Assembly (NCBI RefSeq): GCF_040115645.1
Contig: NC_089554.1
Coordinates: 558,001 to 622,000 of the forward strand
Reading direction: 5' to 3'
Length of the DNA stretch: 64,000 nt
DNA from: Euwallacea fornicatus
Taxonomy: Eukaryota > Arthropoda > Insecta > Coleoptera > Curculionidae
Each line of letters starts with the position of its first letter. The first letter of the stretch is position 1. Shown in pieces: positions 23,235 to 35,453 of the stretch. A program made the translations under genes and the position numbers. Below the pieces are notes generated by a model, which saw only the letters and a program-made list of their open reading frames with translations, was not told the DNA's origin and made no database searches.

Positions 23235-24277
23235 TAACAGGAGAATCGATGTAACAGCCATTTTTAGAAAAAGAGTTAAGTATTGCTTTTAATTCCCGAT
23301 GATGAAAGATGAAGAATCCCAAACTGTACAAATAACAGGAGGGATCATATACTGTTGTAAAAAGACTGAATGATCCACTGTCGCATTCAGAAAGAACTTT
23401 TCCGTAAACTGAAAGTAATGCATCTGGATCATTAAGGTGGCCTCCAAGACCTCTGAATAGGAACTAATCGGAACGATCAGGTTTAAAAGGGGAGCAGGGA
23501 AGAAACATCTTTCTTTCTTCCCTATCTTTCCCCCCTCACCCCTCTTTCCCTCTCTCACTCTCATTTCCACCATTAACAAAAGCGAAAACCACTCATATGT
23601 CCTTCCTTTGTGTTTGAACCAAGAAAAATACCCTCTTTGATTTGCCCTCTATAGCAAGTAGATTTCATTATTTCTCGAAGTAATTTTTTTTAGAATCTCT
23701 TGAAACAGGTTCCATTGCTACTCTACCATCTATCAAGACCTTCGTAAATACTTCAACAAATAAGTCAGCATTATGGTCCTCTGCAAACGATAACAAACAA
23801 CCTTTCAGACTTCTTTTATTGGGAAACCGTCGGTTTCCTGGGCAAATCCATTACCCGGATTCTAATTTATGTTTGTTGTAAATCTCCTATTGTGTTCGAA
23901 TTTATTTATTGACATTTGCGCTAAAAGCTACTTCAATTTGGAATCGTTACCTTTAACCCAACAAAGGCGGTTTCTACTGCAACTAAGTCTTCTTGTTAAA
24001 AATATTCCGCCATTTGTTCATTGAGGAACAAAACGTTTACTATTCTCATTGTTATTCAAGGGCAACGTGAAGGCATCTGGAGTGAATATCAGGCATAAAT
24101 TTGCTCTGTCACCGAACTGAAATCTCGTTCATCAAACGAGATACATTGAAATGGGAAGCTCGAATAAATCTGGAAAAGTACCTGGTGAAAGATGAATATG
24201 GCTGTTGGAGTATAATGAAGGTTTCTAACGAGGAGTGATAATAACAGGGAGGGTATATCGATAGTGGGTGTAAAACA
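23235..24277. other. Unassigned region
   Basis: No recognisable gene. A pyrimidine-rich run at 23505-23570 (cccctc and ctctttccctctctcactct) gives a 96-codon minus-strand frame of low complexity that I do not regard as coding. Confidence 0.4.
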
Positions 24278-24279
24278 TA

Positions 24280-26188
24280 CAGCGCTTGTAAAAAGTATTG
24301 CAACACACATATAACTTTCATAAACCTGATATTTTCAAAAAATGCTTAAATACGTATAGTTTTATTTGAAAAAAGACACTTAATGTATTATTTTCGATGT
24401 CCAAATTGATCACCCCTATCCAACTACCACTACTAACTTTGTATTTTGAAATGGAAACGTACCCATTGTAGTATATCAAATGAAACGCAATCCAATAAGA
24501 GATACAACGGTATACTCAGAACTAAAATTGGATCTACAGTTTCGTTAAAGAGTAAAATTGTTAGATACGAAATGAAGTAACTCACTATTACATCAAACAA
24601 AATTGAAATTCCTACAATAAATGTTCAAATTGAGCTCCAGTAACAATTTGGCAAAAAACTCAGTTGTTCCTCGAACTCTTTTATGCAATTATCCAGTGTT
24701 GCTTCTGTTATTAACTCTAATTTTGTTTGAATTCTAAGATATAAATAATTTAAATTTTGTGGTCTATTTCTGTAAATGGAACCTTCTAATTAATAAAAAA
24801 AAACTTGAAGGGTGTAAAATTTGGAGATCATGGCGACCACTCTGTCGCGCATCTTCTACCGATCCATCTCCTAGGGAAACTCTAATAAAGGTGCTCTCTC
24901 ACAACCATAGCATAATGTGGTGGTGCACCAATTTGTTAAAACCAAATATTATTGGCTACGTGTTCCTCATTCTCTTAAGAAAAAATTGCAGCGATCGATA
25001 GAATTATTTCATTTTGGAACAAGTACAAGGATGGTGTGTTGTTTAAATTTTCCTGTATGAAAATGGACCGATGAACTGATGGCTGATTATACCCATCCGT
25101 ACATTGAGTTTTCGCTAATGTTGTGTATACAGATTTTGCATCCAATGTCGTCGTTGACCAGTAACGACAATTACATATGTTGAGAAATAGACCCATTTAT
25201 GTAACACGTTGTTTCACTCGAAAATAAAATTCTAGAAAAGAACCTATTGTCCTGAATGCCTTTTTCTAGCATTCATTCACAAAATTCCATTCTTCGATCA
25301 AAATCTTTAGCCGTCAAATCTTGGGTAGCGGAAATTTTGTATAGCTGAAATTTTTCTCGTTTTAAACGATAGTTTACTGATTTCGTAGATACATCAAATT
25401 CATCCACATGTTTTCTGGTAGTCTCTATGCGGTTTTCATCGATAGATAAATGTCTAGTGCTTTAGCGCCACCAGCTGCTGTTCGAGGTCTTCCACATTTT
25501 AGAATAGCTTTCACACTTCCAGTTTATAGAATTTTTCTCTTAATCCGACAAACTACGCTTTTCTCAATAGATCGGCATGAATATTTCTCACTAAATATGA
25601 AACACACCTCTTCGTAAGTTCTTTTGCAATTTCGATACCTCAAAAGAATTAAAATTCAAATTCTTTACTTTTCAGATGAACAATCAATTTTTTTATATTC
25701 TCTCTATGGTAGATGTTTGACAATTGAATTCAACTACTAATGAATTGTAAGAAAACGAAAATATTTTGTATCTAAACCATTGTTTACAATAAAGATGACT
25801 TGGAATTTCTACATCTTATTCACACTGTCTTCTAAGTGAAATAAGAAAGGGTATTCTATTTACCAAGCAAAGATTAAAACTTTTAATCTTTTAAAGATAT
25901 GGAATTTGTTCACCTCTTCTTAAGAAAAAGTGTAGATCCAATAATGGTTCAGAGAATACAGTTGTATCTTTCATTTCCTCAATGATTTCCCATCCTCGTC
26001 ATACCCGTCATCCCCATTTGAAAATAAAAAGTTGGTAGGGGTAGGTGGATAGTGGTGAAAAATTTGAACATTGAAAGTATTTTCTTAAATGTCTTTTTTA
26101 AAATAAAATTATACGTGTTTAAGTTTTTATTTTTAATATCGGATTTATGAAAATTATAAACATGTAGCAATACTTTTCACAAGCGCTG
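24280..26188 (-). mobile_element. IS630/Tc1-type element, degenerate, full length
   Basis: TA-flanked ends CAGCGCTTGTAAAAAGTATT and the inverse of CAGCGCTTGTGAAAAGTATT bound a 1909 bp unit. Inverted repeats are about 28-30 bp. The minus strand carries a transposase relic from about 25640 down to 24610. Its sequence type is close to the transposases at 18430 and 22798, but its ends lack the CAGGGTG word. Confidence 0.85.
24610..25640 (-). pseudogene. IS630-type transposase, decayed
   Basis: Minus-strand pieces in order: GRPRTAAGGAKALDI linker, STKSVNYRLKREKFQLYKIS, TAKDFDRRMEFCEWMLEKGI, FSRILFSSETTCYINGS (first catalytic site, Asp replaced by Ser), KLNVWMGIISHQLIGPF, QIGAPPHYAMVVREHLY (second site; the usual QDGAPPHYA has Ile for Asp) and FPRRWIGRRCATEWSP followed by SPNFTPFKFF (SPDLTPLDFF in relatives). 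The order and spacing match a full transposase of the type with an FPxRWIGRxG motif. Multiple stops, frame changes and loss of all three catalytic acids show long inactivity. Confidence 0.82.
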
Positions 26189-26190
26189 TA

Positions 26191-28269
26191 TAAAAGTTGC
26201 TATTGGGAAAATATATAAAATAAGGGAAAATTATATTACTTTGTATAAGTGAGAAATTGTTCAGGTATGGTCTTAATAGTAAAAAATGTAGTGTAAAATC
26301 ATTGAGTAGATTAAGAGTTAGAATGGTGATACTATTGGATGAATATGATATGATGGACATGATGCTACATCGAAAATGTGGTGGTGTGCATATCCGAGAA
26401 ACTGATGGGCTCTACCTTAATTGTTCTGGTAGTGGGGAATCGGAATGCATCTTTTTAATGAATCATCTGATGCATGTTTCCAGAAACGCCAGTTCTTGGA
26501 GAATTGACTGGAAATTTTCAAGTTTATTTTCAACCTTTTGCTGGTATTAGTTGATCATCCAAACAGTAAGGCAAACAATTCCCACGTTAGTGGTAGTCTA
26601 GAATTTACAGTTTTTACTAAGATGCTGACAACTTTCTGGGAAGAAGGGGATACCGTAGTTTTATAACTATTAAATTGACGATCTATGAGTGATACTTTTT
26701 GGCACATAAGCTTTTGTAAACGTATACTATAATAATAGAAAGTTATATATGAGGTATTGCATCTCAGACGTAGGATCGAATTGCCATTAGGACGAATTAT
26801 CCAGAAGAAGTTAAACTCAACGTCATACTATCGCCAGATTGAGGCCCGGTTTTGCATCCCATTGAGACTATTTTAAGCTCGAGCCACTCGAACTTTGAGG
26901 ACCTTCTTGGGAGAACTGTGAAATTATTTAAAATTGGTGTCTGCGAAGCCAAAGGATTCAAAGGCATCGTTTTTAGTGGTTAAACTGTCTTAAGCATAAA
27001 AGTAAAAAGTCATGGTTTATTCTATTGGTTTGTCAGTTGTCACGAATAAGCTGAAAATCTCGTTTGGATGAGAGAATAATTTTAAAAAAATTTTTTTTCT
27101 TCAAAAGGGCATTTTTTCCTAGACGAACTTTTTTAATTATATATCATTCGACTTAAAAATTAGAGCTTTCTTTTCTTTACATTAGAATTTTAGGTTGCAT
27201 TTTTTGCTCGCCATTAGAAAGTTGAAAATCAGTTTGAGAGAAGATTATAATTTTTATGTTTTTAACCGGCAAAGCAGAGAATTTCGTATTGCGTCATAAG
27301 TTCTTTAATCTATTAAACTAAAAAATGGCAACTTTGTTGTTTTAGGAAAACATGTGTAATTCAAATGTACTCTTGAGTTTCTTTCACATTTGCATGTTCA
27401 TATTGCATAAATAACATAAACATATTTTAGCAGATAGCCATTTAAGAATTATTCTCTCCGTATACAATGTTTAGGGTTTTTCCATGTTTTACCTCTAAAG
27501 TGAAGTGTACCATGTAATGAAAAATGCCCGAGCCCTGAAATATATGGTCCATACAATGGCCGCATTTTTCAGGGCCCAGAGGTTGTTTATTTTGGCATTC
27601 GTCAGTCTGTGCTTTATGATGCTTTGTCTCGCATTTTAAATTCTATGTATAATGTTTCAAGTTTTACCTTTTGTATTCGAAATACTATGCTACAACGAGA
27701 TTTATTAGTTTTGCTGTGGCACAATGTCGGTCGTAGCTTGTCTCGTCATCCAAAATATTATTTTAAGCCAGAATGGCTTCGAGCAAGCAAGGAGATATTA
27801 ACGCTTTCCATTTTAATTACATCTTGTAGCATTTTCAATTTAGCAGTGGAAGACAAATTTAAACAGAGCAGACTTTCCTCTCTTGGAAAACAAATCGCCA
27901 AAGAGCCTGCTTCCTCCGTGACAAACAAAATTAACGAAAATGTCGGTTTCCTCTGCATAACAATCACTTCTTGTTAAAAAGTATGTTCTCGTTTTAATTC
28001 TCGGTTGGATTATGGGATTAAATTCCTACATCGGTCGCGATTAGAGCATCATTTTACATCGCATAGAACTTTCAAATTTTAATGATTATATTCTGCGAAA
28101 TTTAAATTCAGAATGGATCGCTATTAACTTTTCAACTAAATTGATATTTTGCTGTGAATTTATGAGAAGTCCGGAAATAAGATGAATGCAATTGAGAGCT
28201 AAAATCAGAATTTGAATATTACACCTTATTTCAATAGATCAAAGAAGATATGAATGGGCTTTAAGGGCT
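26191..28269. other. Unassigned region
   Basis: Apart from one unassigned frame (27609-27977) I see nothing identifiable. Words at 26780-26900 (ccattaggacgaattatcc, ctatcgccagattgaggccc) hint at a badly worn transposase end, but no frame can be followed. Confidence 0.35.
27609..27977 (+). other. Unassigned 122-codon open frame
   Basis: This is the longest open frame in the window not explained by a transposon. It reads MLYDALSRILNSMYNVSSFT at its start and ends CITITSC. A hydrophobic stretch (KEILTLSILITSCSIFNLAV) could be membrane-like but is short. I recognise no family, see no splice context that would make it an exon, and codon usage is unremarkable. It may be chance in a less AT-rich stretch, so I give it as an open frame rather than a gene. 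Confidence 0.2.
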
Positions 28270-28826
28270 GTAGCAGCAGCGAGTTTGTGAGCATCTCTAA
28301 TTTAAAAAGGGTCGCTAAAGTGACATCAACTTTTTAAAATATTCTGAGCCCCACATGAGCACATTCACCGAACCCACTTATGCCTCATTCGAAAGCCTAA
28401 AGTTTGTTCTATAAATCCTGAAATTTTCATGACGATAATTCAATTTTGAGGGTCGTAGCAGGACCGGTTTTCTAAGCCACCCCAAGTTGAAAAGTGCCAT
28501 CGAAATGACATCAATTTTTAAAAAATTCTGAGAGCCAAACCAGCAAACATACCAATGCCACTCATGCATCATTCGAAAGCTTAGGGCTTGTTCTATGAAT
28601 CCTGAAATATTTTCATAACGCTACTTCAATTTAAAACGTTATAGCAGTAGCGGGTTTAAGTGCCTAACTGTAATATGAAGGGTACCATCAAAGCAACATC
28701 ATGGTTTCGAAAAATTTCGTAGTCAAATTTATTAACTAAATTCACCTACTCACGACTCACTAGGAAATCAACAGGTTGCTTTATAAATACTGAAATTTAC
28801 ATAATAGTAATTTCATAAATATGTAT
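28270..28826. repeat. Diverged tandem repeat, unit about 185 bp, three copies
   Basis: Units begin at 28270 (gtagcagcagcgag), 28455 (gtagcaggaccggt) and 28641 (atagcagtagcggg). Within each, the order is conserved: a gacatca-like word followed by A/T runs, an attctgag word, a ctca word then cattcgaaag, gttctatRaatcctgaaat, and a cataac/gacg then acttcaattt motif. The third unit is most diverged. Period and AT-rich monomer size resemble insect satellite DNA, here as a tiny array. Confidence 0.8.
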
Positions 28827-30520
28827 TATTTTTCCTTATTCAGTTACCTGACAGACATTAAAAACATAAAAGCACATGATAAAGCAAAACTAATGCCCAC
28901 TTTTCTCGCATGGGTAATGTTGTAAATTAAAAAAATGGGACTATAAACTTTGTTTAACTGGATTAACTATTACGACCGTGCATAATGCGTTAAATAGCAC
29001 TAATCCTAACTTTCTAACATCTGCAGTTTTAGGAGAATTTAAATGATCGTCGTTCATACAAATTCTATGATCGATGACTTTAGAAAAGCCTTAAAAACTA
29101 TGAATACGTTCAGCTTTTGCTCTTTGAAATTCCCTTATGTATCCCTATAGAAAGATGGTTTTTGTGGCTATCCACCTTGCAAATTGGCTCCGCCACAAGT
29201 CTAATATAGATCGCCCACTGTTTATGTCGGAGCAATTGTGGTTTGGATGACCCATTTCTGATGTTCCAGTTGGATCTGGCTGAAAAGGACGAGGATTCAA
29301 TTCGCAGATATCCACCAAAGGAAAACTAATATTGGGCAGTTCAAATTAAATTTTAAATTCCAGCCCAGTAACTCTGTTACAAGTTATAGGTTTGGAAGTT
29401 CGGAACGGAATCGTGGACCTTCATAACGAATTTATGACTAAAGCGAACGAGATTTGTTAAGTTTCGTTGAACTCCCATCGATCGGTGCCTTCACTTGATA
29501 CATAAATGCCATTAATACTCGAGCATTTAGAGCACATTCGAGACGTCATAAGTGGAAATGTATGGCAAAGGTAACACATTGCTAAGGAGCTCAATATTCG
29601 ATCCTGCTTAAAATTCTAGATATAAGCATTATGCATTGAATTACAATTCGTTCTGCCGATGAATGCCAATTAGGTCGCATTTGTAATCCAGACTCGTCGC
29701 AACAGCCTTAATGTGCCACCTGGGGCTCTCTTTGGAGCTGCTGTGGTGGCTTGTCGCCTTTAACCCCGGTCCTGGAACACCGATGGCTGCTTATTTATTC
29801 AGCGAAAGCCCCGGCGACATGTATGCGTAGCATCGATGTTCTGGATGCTCAGGGAAAATGGGTTCGTATACTAAATACCCCATTTCAGAACTCATACCTT
29901 TTCTCTCAATGGAATGTCAAATTTATGATTATCGAATTGTTTCAGAAGGGGGAAATTCAGTTTAGTGCCCAGTTAACGTTTCCAGTTAGTTCGCAGTTAT
30001 TAAACCTATTATAGAAACATACGGTGGTATATGTCTACATTTGTAAGATACAGGATAAAGATACAATAAGATGAAATAAAATATACAACTAAATCGTTGA
30101 TAAATTTGAGTTTCTCTCTTCAAAAAAACACCAGATACGAATTTTGGTAAAATTGACTGGAAGACATCGAAAGATCAAGGAACAAGTGGTTTGTTTTTTC
30201 AACTTTGATATCTGGTATCTTGAAAAATAAATGATCTAGGACACATATTTATAAGAAGTTTCCATCTTAAAACTACTAGAAAAATCGTCCCGTAAATATT
30301 AGGATACTAATATAATACACTAACTCAATAACACTCCGTATAGGGTGTCTCAGAAACAACGAAATAAATGAATAATGAATGTTAGAGGGTAAACAAGCAA
30401 AACGAGAGAGGCAAATTTTATTAGAGATTATTTAAACAAAAATTCATGAGACATGAAACAATCTGCTGGAGGAAAAGTAGCGTTCCCACCTCCATATTGT
30501 AAATAACTATTGCGTACTTA
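28827..30520. other. Unassigned region, complex in its middle
   Basis: No gene recognised. From about 29140 to 29850 the DNA is richer in GC, free of visible repeats and contains unclustered words such as cataaatgccattaatactc. An 87-codon plus-strand frame (29751-30014) has no known motif. Conserved non-coding DNA or an unrecognised exon are both possible. Near 30335 accctccgtataGGGTGTC-like sequence marks a worn repeat end. Confidence 0.35.
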
Positions 30521-31174
30521 CAGTCACTCAAAAAAATTCTGTAAACCGTAACTTTTGACTGATTTTGTTCAAATTTTGTATAATGAAAATTCAAACCGAA
30601 ACTCAATTTGCCTAATTGAGCAACTTTTGAAAATTTAACTTTTAGAGTGCTTTCCAGCGTTTAGAAAAAACTCCGTTTTGAAAACTTCTTGTGCGGTGAA
30701 AATTTTTCAATGTGGTTTTAACATTCTTGTAGAGGGGATTTTTCTTCATATATCCTGAAAATTTGACCAAAATCGAACAACAAATAAGGGAGTTGCAGCC
30801 TTTCAAAAACGCCAAAGAGTGACGATTTTCGCGCAAAATGACGAAACTTTGACATGTTTAACGACTTTAAAAAGTTGCAACTTCCTTATTTGCTGTTCGA
30901 TTTTGATCAAATTTTCAGGATATATGAAGAAAAATCCCCTCTACAAGAATGTTAAAACCACATTGAAAAATTTTCACCGCACAAGAAGTTTTCAAAACGG
31001 AGTTTTTTCTAAACGCTGGAAAGCACTCTAAAAGTTAAATTTTCAAAAGTTGCTCAATTAGGCAAATTGAGTTTCGGTTTGAATTTTCATTATACAAAAT
31101 TTGAACAAAATCAGTCAAAAGTTACGGTTTACAGAATTTTTTTTCGGCTGTACAGATACTTTTTTGAGTGACTG
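30521..31174. mobile_element. Foldback element with near-perfect hairpin arms
   Basis: The 654 bp unit lies beside TA on both sides and begins and ends CAGTCACTCAAAAAA / TTTTTTGAGTGACTG. Inside, about 225-240 bp from gtaaaccgtaacttttgact on the left is repeated in inverse on the right with no difference that I can find until ttgaccaaaa versus ttgatcaaaa near the centre. The loop is about 70 bp. The right end keeps about 20 bp (gtatctgtacagccg) missing on the left. Opposed frames at 30642-30836 and 30819-31031 encode the same 39-residue peptide because of the symmetry; they are not genes. Confidence 0.92.
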
Positions 31175-33138
31175 TATATATCGTAGGAAGGTGGGGAAAA
31201 TGCAAACATATGAAAACGAATAATCCTGATATAAATTTGGTCATTTTGTGGCATCTTGTAGCTCTCTTATCGGTAGCTAAATTGCCCATCCTGAGTTTAT
31301 TATGGAACTGAGTTAACCTCAAAACTAGTAAAGGCAATGCTAATAAAAGTCATATTTTTGAAATCAGCATGAATTATGGTTCTCTGCTGTTTTTACAAGA
31401 AAAAACACTATTATATTTTATCTAAGACTAAATGTATAAAAATTAAAACCTTCAGCTTCATTGTGTAGAGAAAATTATGTCGAAGAATGATGATGTCCAT
31501 TAGTGAACGGTGGTTATATATTATCCCCTCATTCTTGAGTCCATGGCGCTAGGCGTCTACGTGTGAGATAATATATGGGAGAAGAGAAAATAAGAAGTAC
31601 AGATGACTACGTGAAGATGCACATGGCCTTTTACATATAGAAACATAAGTCATAACAAGCCCCATCTATTCAAATAATAGAATAATAATATACAGATTGC
31701 TCCATTTATGCCTCTGAAAAAAAATACGTTACTATATACAACTTTTGTATTTAATATTTTATGTTTATTATTATATTTTAGGTTATTGTATACTCAGTAT
31801 CAACCCATTGTTTAACATGTCGCTCTGTTGACACAGCAGCCTAGAGTTGTCTACAGGATCCGTAGATTATCAGACCATAACATACGTTATTTTACATAGT
31901 TATTCTACAGATTTTCAATTTTTACCTGAGAAATTGGTAGATGACATTTGAAATTAATTGTAGTATTGGGAATAAAGTAATTTAGAATGCATGAGTAGGT
32001 TTGCGGCAAAGCTCTTCGGTGGTTGCTCTGGCATTTGAGGCGTCACGATTGATCGAACTGCCCTAAATATACCGAAACAACATGAATGCATGCAAAATTA
32101 GAGTTCATAATAGGTATACTAAATTTCCCTTTCAGCACCCTCTAGACACACTTACACCTTTACTGTTGTGTAAATACGCTTTAATGAAAGCTTCTCTCCG
32201 AAGAAAATCCCCAGTTGTTCATCGTAGGGCCGATATTTATATACGATGTAGATGTATTTTTCTTATCGAGACGTTAAAACAACATTAGGCGATGTAAGGG
32301 GATCATCTGGGGAATTAACTTTCATTTTATCGCGTCGAGCAAGGAATACTCGGGGGATCGACACAGTTGACTTCCTTCACTTGCCTGTCGATATTTTATA
32401 TAAAATTGAGTATTCTTCCTTTAATAAACAGTAAACACAATACGTTGTTAGTGGGGTCCGATATTGAAATTTTATTTATGTGTTCTTTCTTACAAGTGAA
32501 CTAAATACGCTCTTCTTTATTTCTTGCAGAATAACGCCTCACACTCCAATAGGGGTTGTGAGATCCGTTTGGTAGGACCAAATGTAAATTGAGGTTGCGG
32601 AATTAAGTTGATGTGGTGTGGCCCGAACACCACTGTGTTTGCTCCTTTCTGTTGTCGAAATATAAGGTTTCCACAAAATAGCAGTCTAGATGATGTTGGA
32701 CTGAATATCACGTTCGGATCATCCTGAGTATGTAGTATCAGATATACTATTTTGTGCAAAAAATTTATCAACAATCTTCACTATTTTAATAAATTTTCAT
32801 TGATTTTGTGATACAATAATGTCAACAAATTACTTAAACGTGAACGCGTTTATATTAGTGACTAAACGCGTAGCTAAACATGTCAGGGTATAAGATGTTA
32901 CTGATTCCCTTAAAGAAATCTGATTGACCATTTAGACAAAAATTAAGGATAAAAACACATAACTAGACATTTTGCAAGGCTAGCTATATAAAAAAGTGTG
33001 AGATTATGGTCATGACTAAATCTAAACATAACAGACATAAACAGTCTTGAATTTAAGAAACGACTGACGTTAATTGCGTCTACTTGAAGGATGGTTGATT
33101 AAGAGTCTAGCTAAACCTAAACATATACAAATTAATAA
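31175..33138. other. Unassigned region with possible worn LTR-like stretch
   Basis: No gene recognised. At 32380-32460 the order tatttttatataaaattg, cctttaataaacagtaaac and ttgttagtggggtccgata resembles the end of an LTR (TATA-like box, AATAAA, then a TGGGGTCC that could begin a primer-binding site), but I can find no partner LTR or pol sequence in the window. The rest is AT-rich without features. Confidence 0.3.
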
Positions 33139-34278
33139 TAGTTACTCACAAAATTGCCTCTACATAATGCAAAAATTCATGAATTTATGAAAAATAAATA
33201 CTCTTACATATATTTTTTTGTTTTTTAAAAAGCTGTACTTACTACAAATAAGTATAAAATATATACTACAAAAAATACATTAAAATAGTTCCAATTCAAT
33301 AAAAATAAATAACAAACAACATTAAGTGAAAAATATAGGGACAAAATTAACCGACCACTGCATGGTATTCATGTTAATTTTGGCTGTGAATATTTATCAA
33401 AAGAATTTTTTTGCAAATTCCTTCGAAACTGATAAGTCGATTCTAAAACCACACAACAGTTTGATTTATTCCACGAATGTGTTAGAAATGGTAAATTAAA
33501 GAGTGCAAACCAACATCACGACACGCAAATTAATAATAAAGCTTTATTGTACCAGAAAAACCATGCGAGAAATTGGTAATTTAACAGGGAGGAAACATTC
33601 CTTAGTACAGTGAATAATAAACAAATATAGGTATAGAGGATATAGAGGATATGGTACAAGGCTATATAGAGGATTAGTACAAGAAAAGCTTGGAAGAGCA
33701 TGAAAAAAGATACTTTTTAAAAAGTATGAGGGATTTATTATACGAGAACTAAAGATTAATCCAAAGAAAAGTGTCTCTAAATTAACAACACAAGTATCCC
33801 AGAGAATCAGCAAACCTGTACCAACTGAAACAGTAAAAAAAGTTCTCAGAAAAAGCGGTTTTAATGGTAGAATAACAACGAAGGAACCTTTTATATAAAA
33901 AATTAATAAACAGAAAGGGCTCGGTTTTGCAAGAAAAACCTGTCGAGTTTAGTAATACTGTCATTTTCACAGAGGAAACGAAATTAAATTAATTTGAATC
34001 GGATGGCAGACATATCATATAAAGGAAAACAAATACACAACTGCAGGCCAAAATATAAATAAAACAGTCAAACACGGAGGTGGATTGTTAATGTTATGGG
34101 GTGCTATGGGAGCGAATGGTACCGGCAACCTACACCATGTTAAGGGAATAATGGACAAAAATGTATACTTTGATATTTTAATAGCCAATTTGCGACCATC
34201 AGCAGAGAAGTTGAACATGCCGAAAGTTTTTTATTTTCAACAGCATACCTCTGCTATCGTAAAGCTTTGGTCAATATA

Positions 34279-34900
34279 CAGGGTGAGTTGGGAGGATCGT
34301 GCCAAACTTCAGGATCGTGTTGTACATGAAAAATAAATGTAAAAAACTCAAATGTTGTTATCCGATTTTCGTATGTTTACAAGTTATAGCGTAAATAAAA
34401 TTTTTTAACTAGGATTCTATTTACCACAAACGTATCTTTCCTGGACGTTGGATTGGTCGTGGTGGCCCTATTAGTTGGCCTCCAAGGTCTCCAGACCTCA
34501 CACCACTAGACTATTGTTTGTGGGGTTGGTTTAAAACTGAAGTGTACAGAGTAAAAGTGGACACTCAAGATGCACTAATTCAACGCATTAGAAATGCTGC
34601 AGCTGCTATTAAAGAAAGACATGAAACAATCAGGAGCGCAACGAATGCTCTTCATAGACGAAGCCGAAAATGTTTAGAAGTTAATGGCAATATTTTTGAA
34701 CATTTACTATGATATCCAAACGTTAATTTATGGAATTTCTTATGAAATTTATAAATTTTTTTAATTTTATGTTTTAATTTTATTTACGCTATAACTTGTA
34801 AACAAACGAAAATCGGATAACAACATTTGAGTTTTTTTACATTTATTTTTCATGTACAACACGCTCTTGAAGTTTGGTACGATCCTCCCGACTCACCCTG
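34279..34900 (+). mobile_element. Short TIR element with transposase C-terminus, copy 2
   Basis: The 622 bp unit starts CAGGGTGAGTTGGGAGGATC and ends with the inverse of CAGGGTGAGTCGGGAGGATC, beside TA on both sides. It is the inverse of 22610-23232 and differs from it only at scattered positions. It interrupts the Tc1 transposase gene of 33139-35451, so its transposition is younger than that element. Confidence 0.93.
34413..34712 (+). pseudogene. Transposase C-terminal fragment, copy 2
   Basis: The stop-free stretch reads HKRIFPGRWIGRGGPISWPP and continues as in copy 1. From MWGWFKTEVYRVKVDTQDAL to the end NGNIFEHLL all 64 residues are the same as at 22798-22992. The first residues differ at one place (Ile for Thr before FPGRW). 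The DNA-binding domain and first two catalytic acids are missing, as in copy 1. Confidence 0.88.
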
Positions 34901-35453
34901 TATAATGTACCAAAATTATCAAATTCTTCACCTTAATCGCCAGATCTCAAGCCCATTGACAATTTGTGGCAGATATAAAAAAATGAAGTTCAAAATTGCA
35001 GCAACTGTAGCAATTTAGAAGATTAAAAAAAAAATTAATGTATGGAAAAACATTTCTTCAAATGTAACTAGAAACTTGGTAGAATCTATGTCGCGTTGCT
35101 TGAATGGCATGATTAAGGCGAAGGAGGGGGAGGGGGGCACCAAGTATTGTATTTTAGAAGTTAATTGCTCTTTTTAAACTTTTTTAAATAAATTATTATA
35201 TTATACACATTTGTGTTTATATGGTTGAATTTGAGCCTATATTTTTCGCTTATCATTGGTTGTTATTTTTTTCATTGAGTTCGAACTATTTTAATGAATT
35301 TTTTGTAATATATATTCTATGCTTATTTTCATTAAGTGGAGCTTTTTAAAAAAAATACTTAATTTTGAAAACAAATTCATTTACAAATAAAAAAAGTATT
35401 TACAAATTCATGAATTTTTGCATTATGTACGGTCAATTTTGTGAGTGACTGTA

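Larger units (their letters stand above)
33540..35110 (+). pseudogene. Tc1-like transposase, decayed and split
   Basis: Plus-strand pieces in order: MREIGNLTGRKHSLVQ-IINKYR (helix-turn-helix), IIRELKINPKKSVSKLTTQV with TETVKKVLRKSGFNGRITTK, KQKGLGFARKT, then KHGGGLLMLWGAMGANGTGN, PKVFYFQQHTSAIVK (second catalytic site, QQD eroded to QQH), the inserted element at 34279-34900, and after it a SPDLKPIDNLWQI segment (Glu replaced by Asp). Stops and frame changes occur throughout, including a small TATAGAGGA duplication at 33630-33665. Family assignment is firm; function is lost. Confidence 0.85.
33139..35451 (+). mobile_element. Tc1-like element interrupted by a short TIR element
   Basis: The left end TAGTTACTCACAAAATTGCC, then tctacataatgcaaaaattc, pairs with the inverse of the right end CAGTCACTCACAAAATTGAC, then cgtacataatgcaaaaattc; similarity runs about 60 bp. 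Removing the 622 bp insertion leaves about 1.69 kb, a normal Tc1 length. The plus strand carries a decayed transposase. Confidence 0.88.

Noticed and set aside
23289..23579. 96-codon minus-strand frame
   Set aside because: Part of it is a translation of a pyrimidine-rich low-complexity run and there is no motif or splice context.
26257..26550. 97-codon plus-strand frame considered as a host exon
   Set aside because: Composition and wording (repeated Met-Met-Asp, Cys) show no family; it begins next to a decayed transposon end and lacks splice-like borders.
28270..28826. CRISPR-like array
   Set aside because: Repeat units are about 185 bp, diverged along their whole length, with no short identical repeats alternating with unique spacers, and the genome is eukaryotic.
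30642..31031. Two opposed frames sharing a 39-residue peptide, at first suggestive of a duplicated small gene
   Set aside because: The identity is a consequence of the inverted-repeat arms of the foldback element, and the peptide has no family features.
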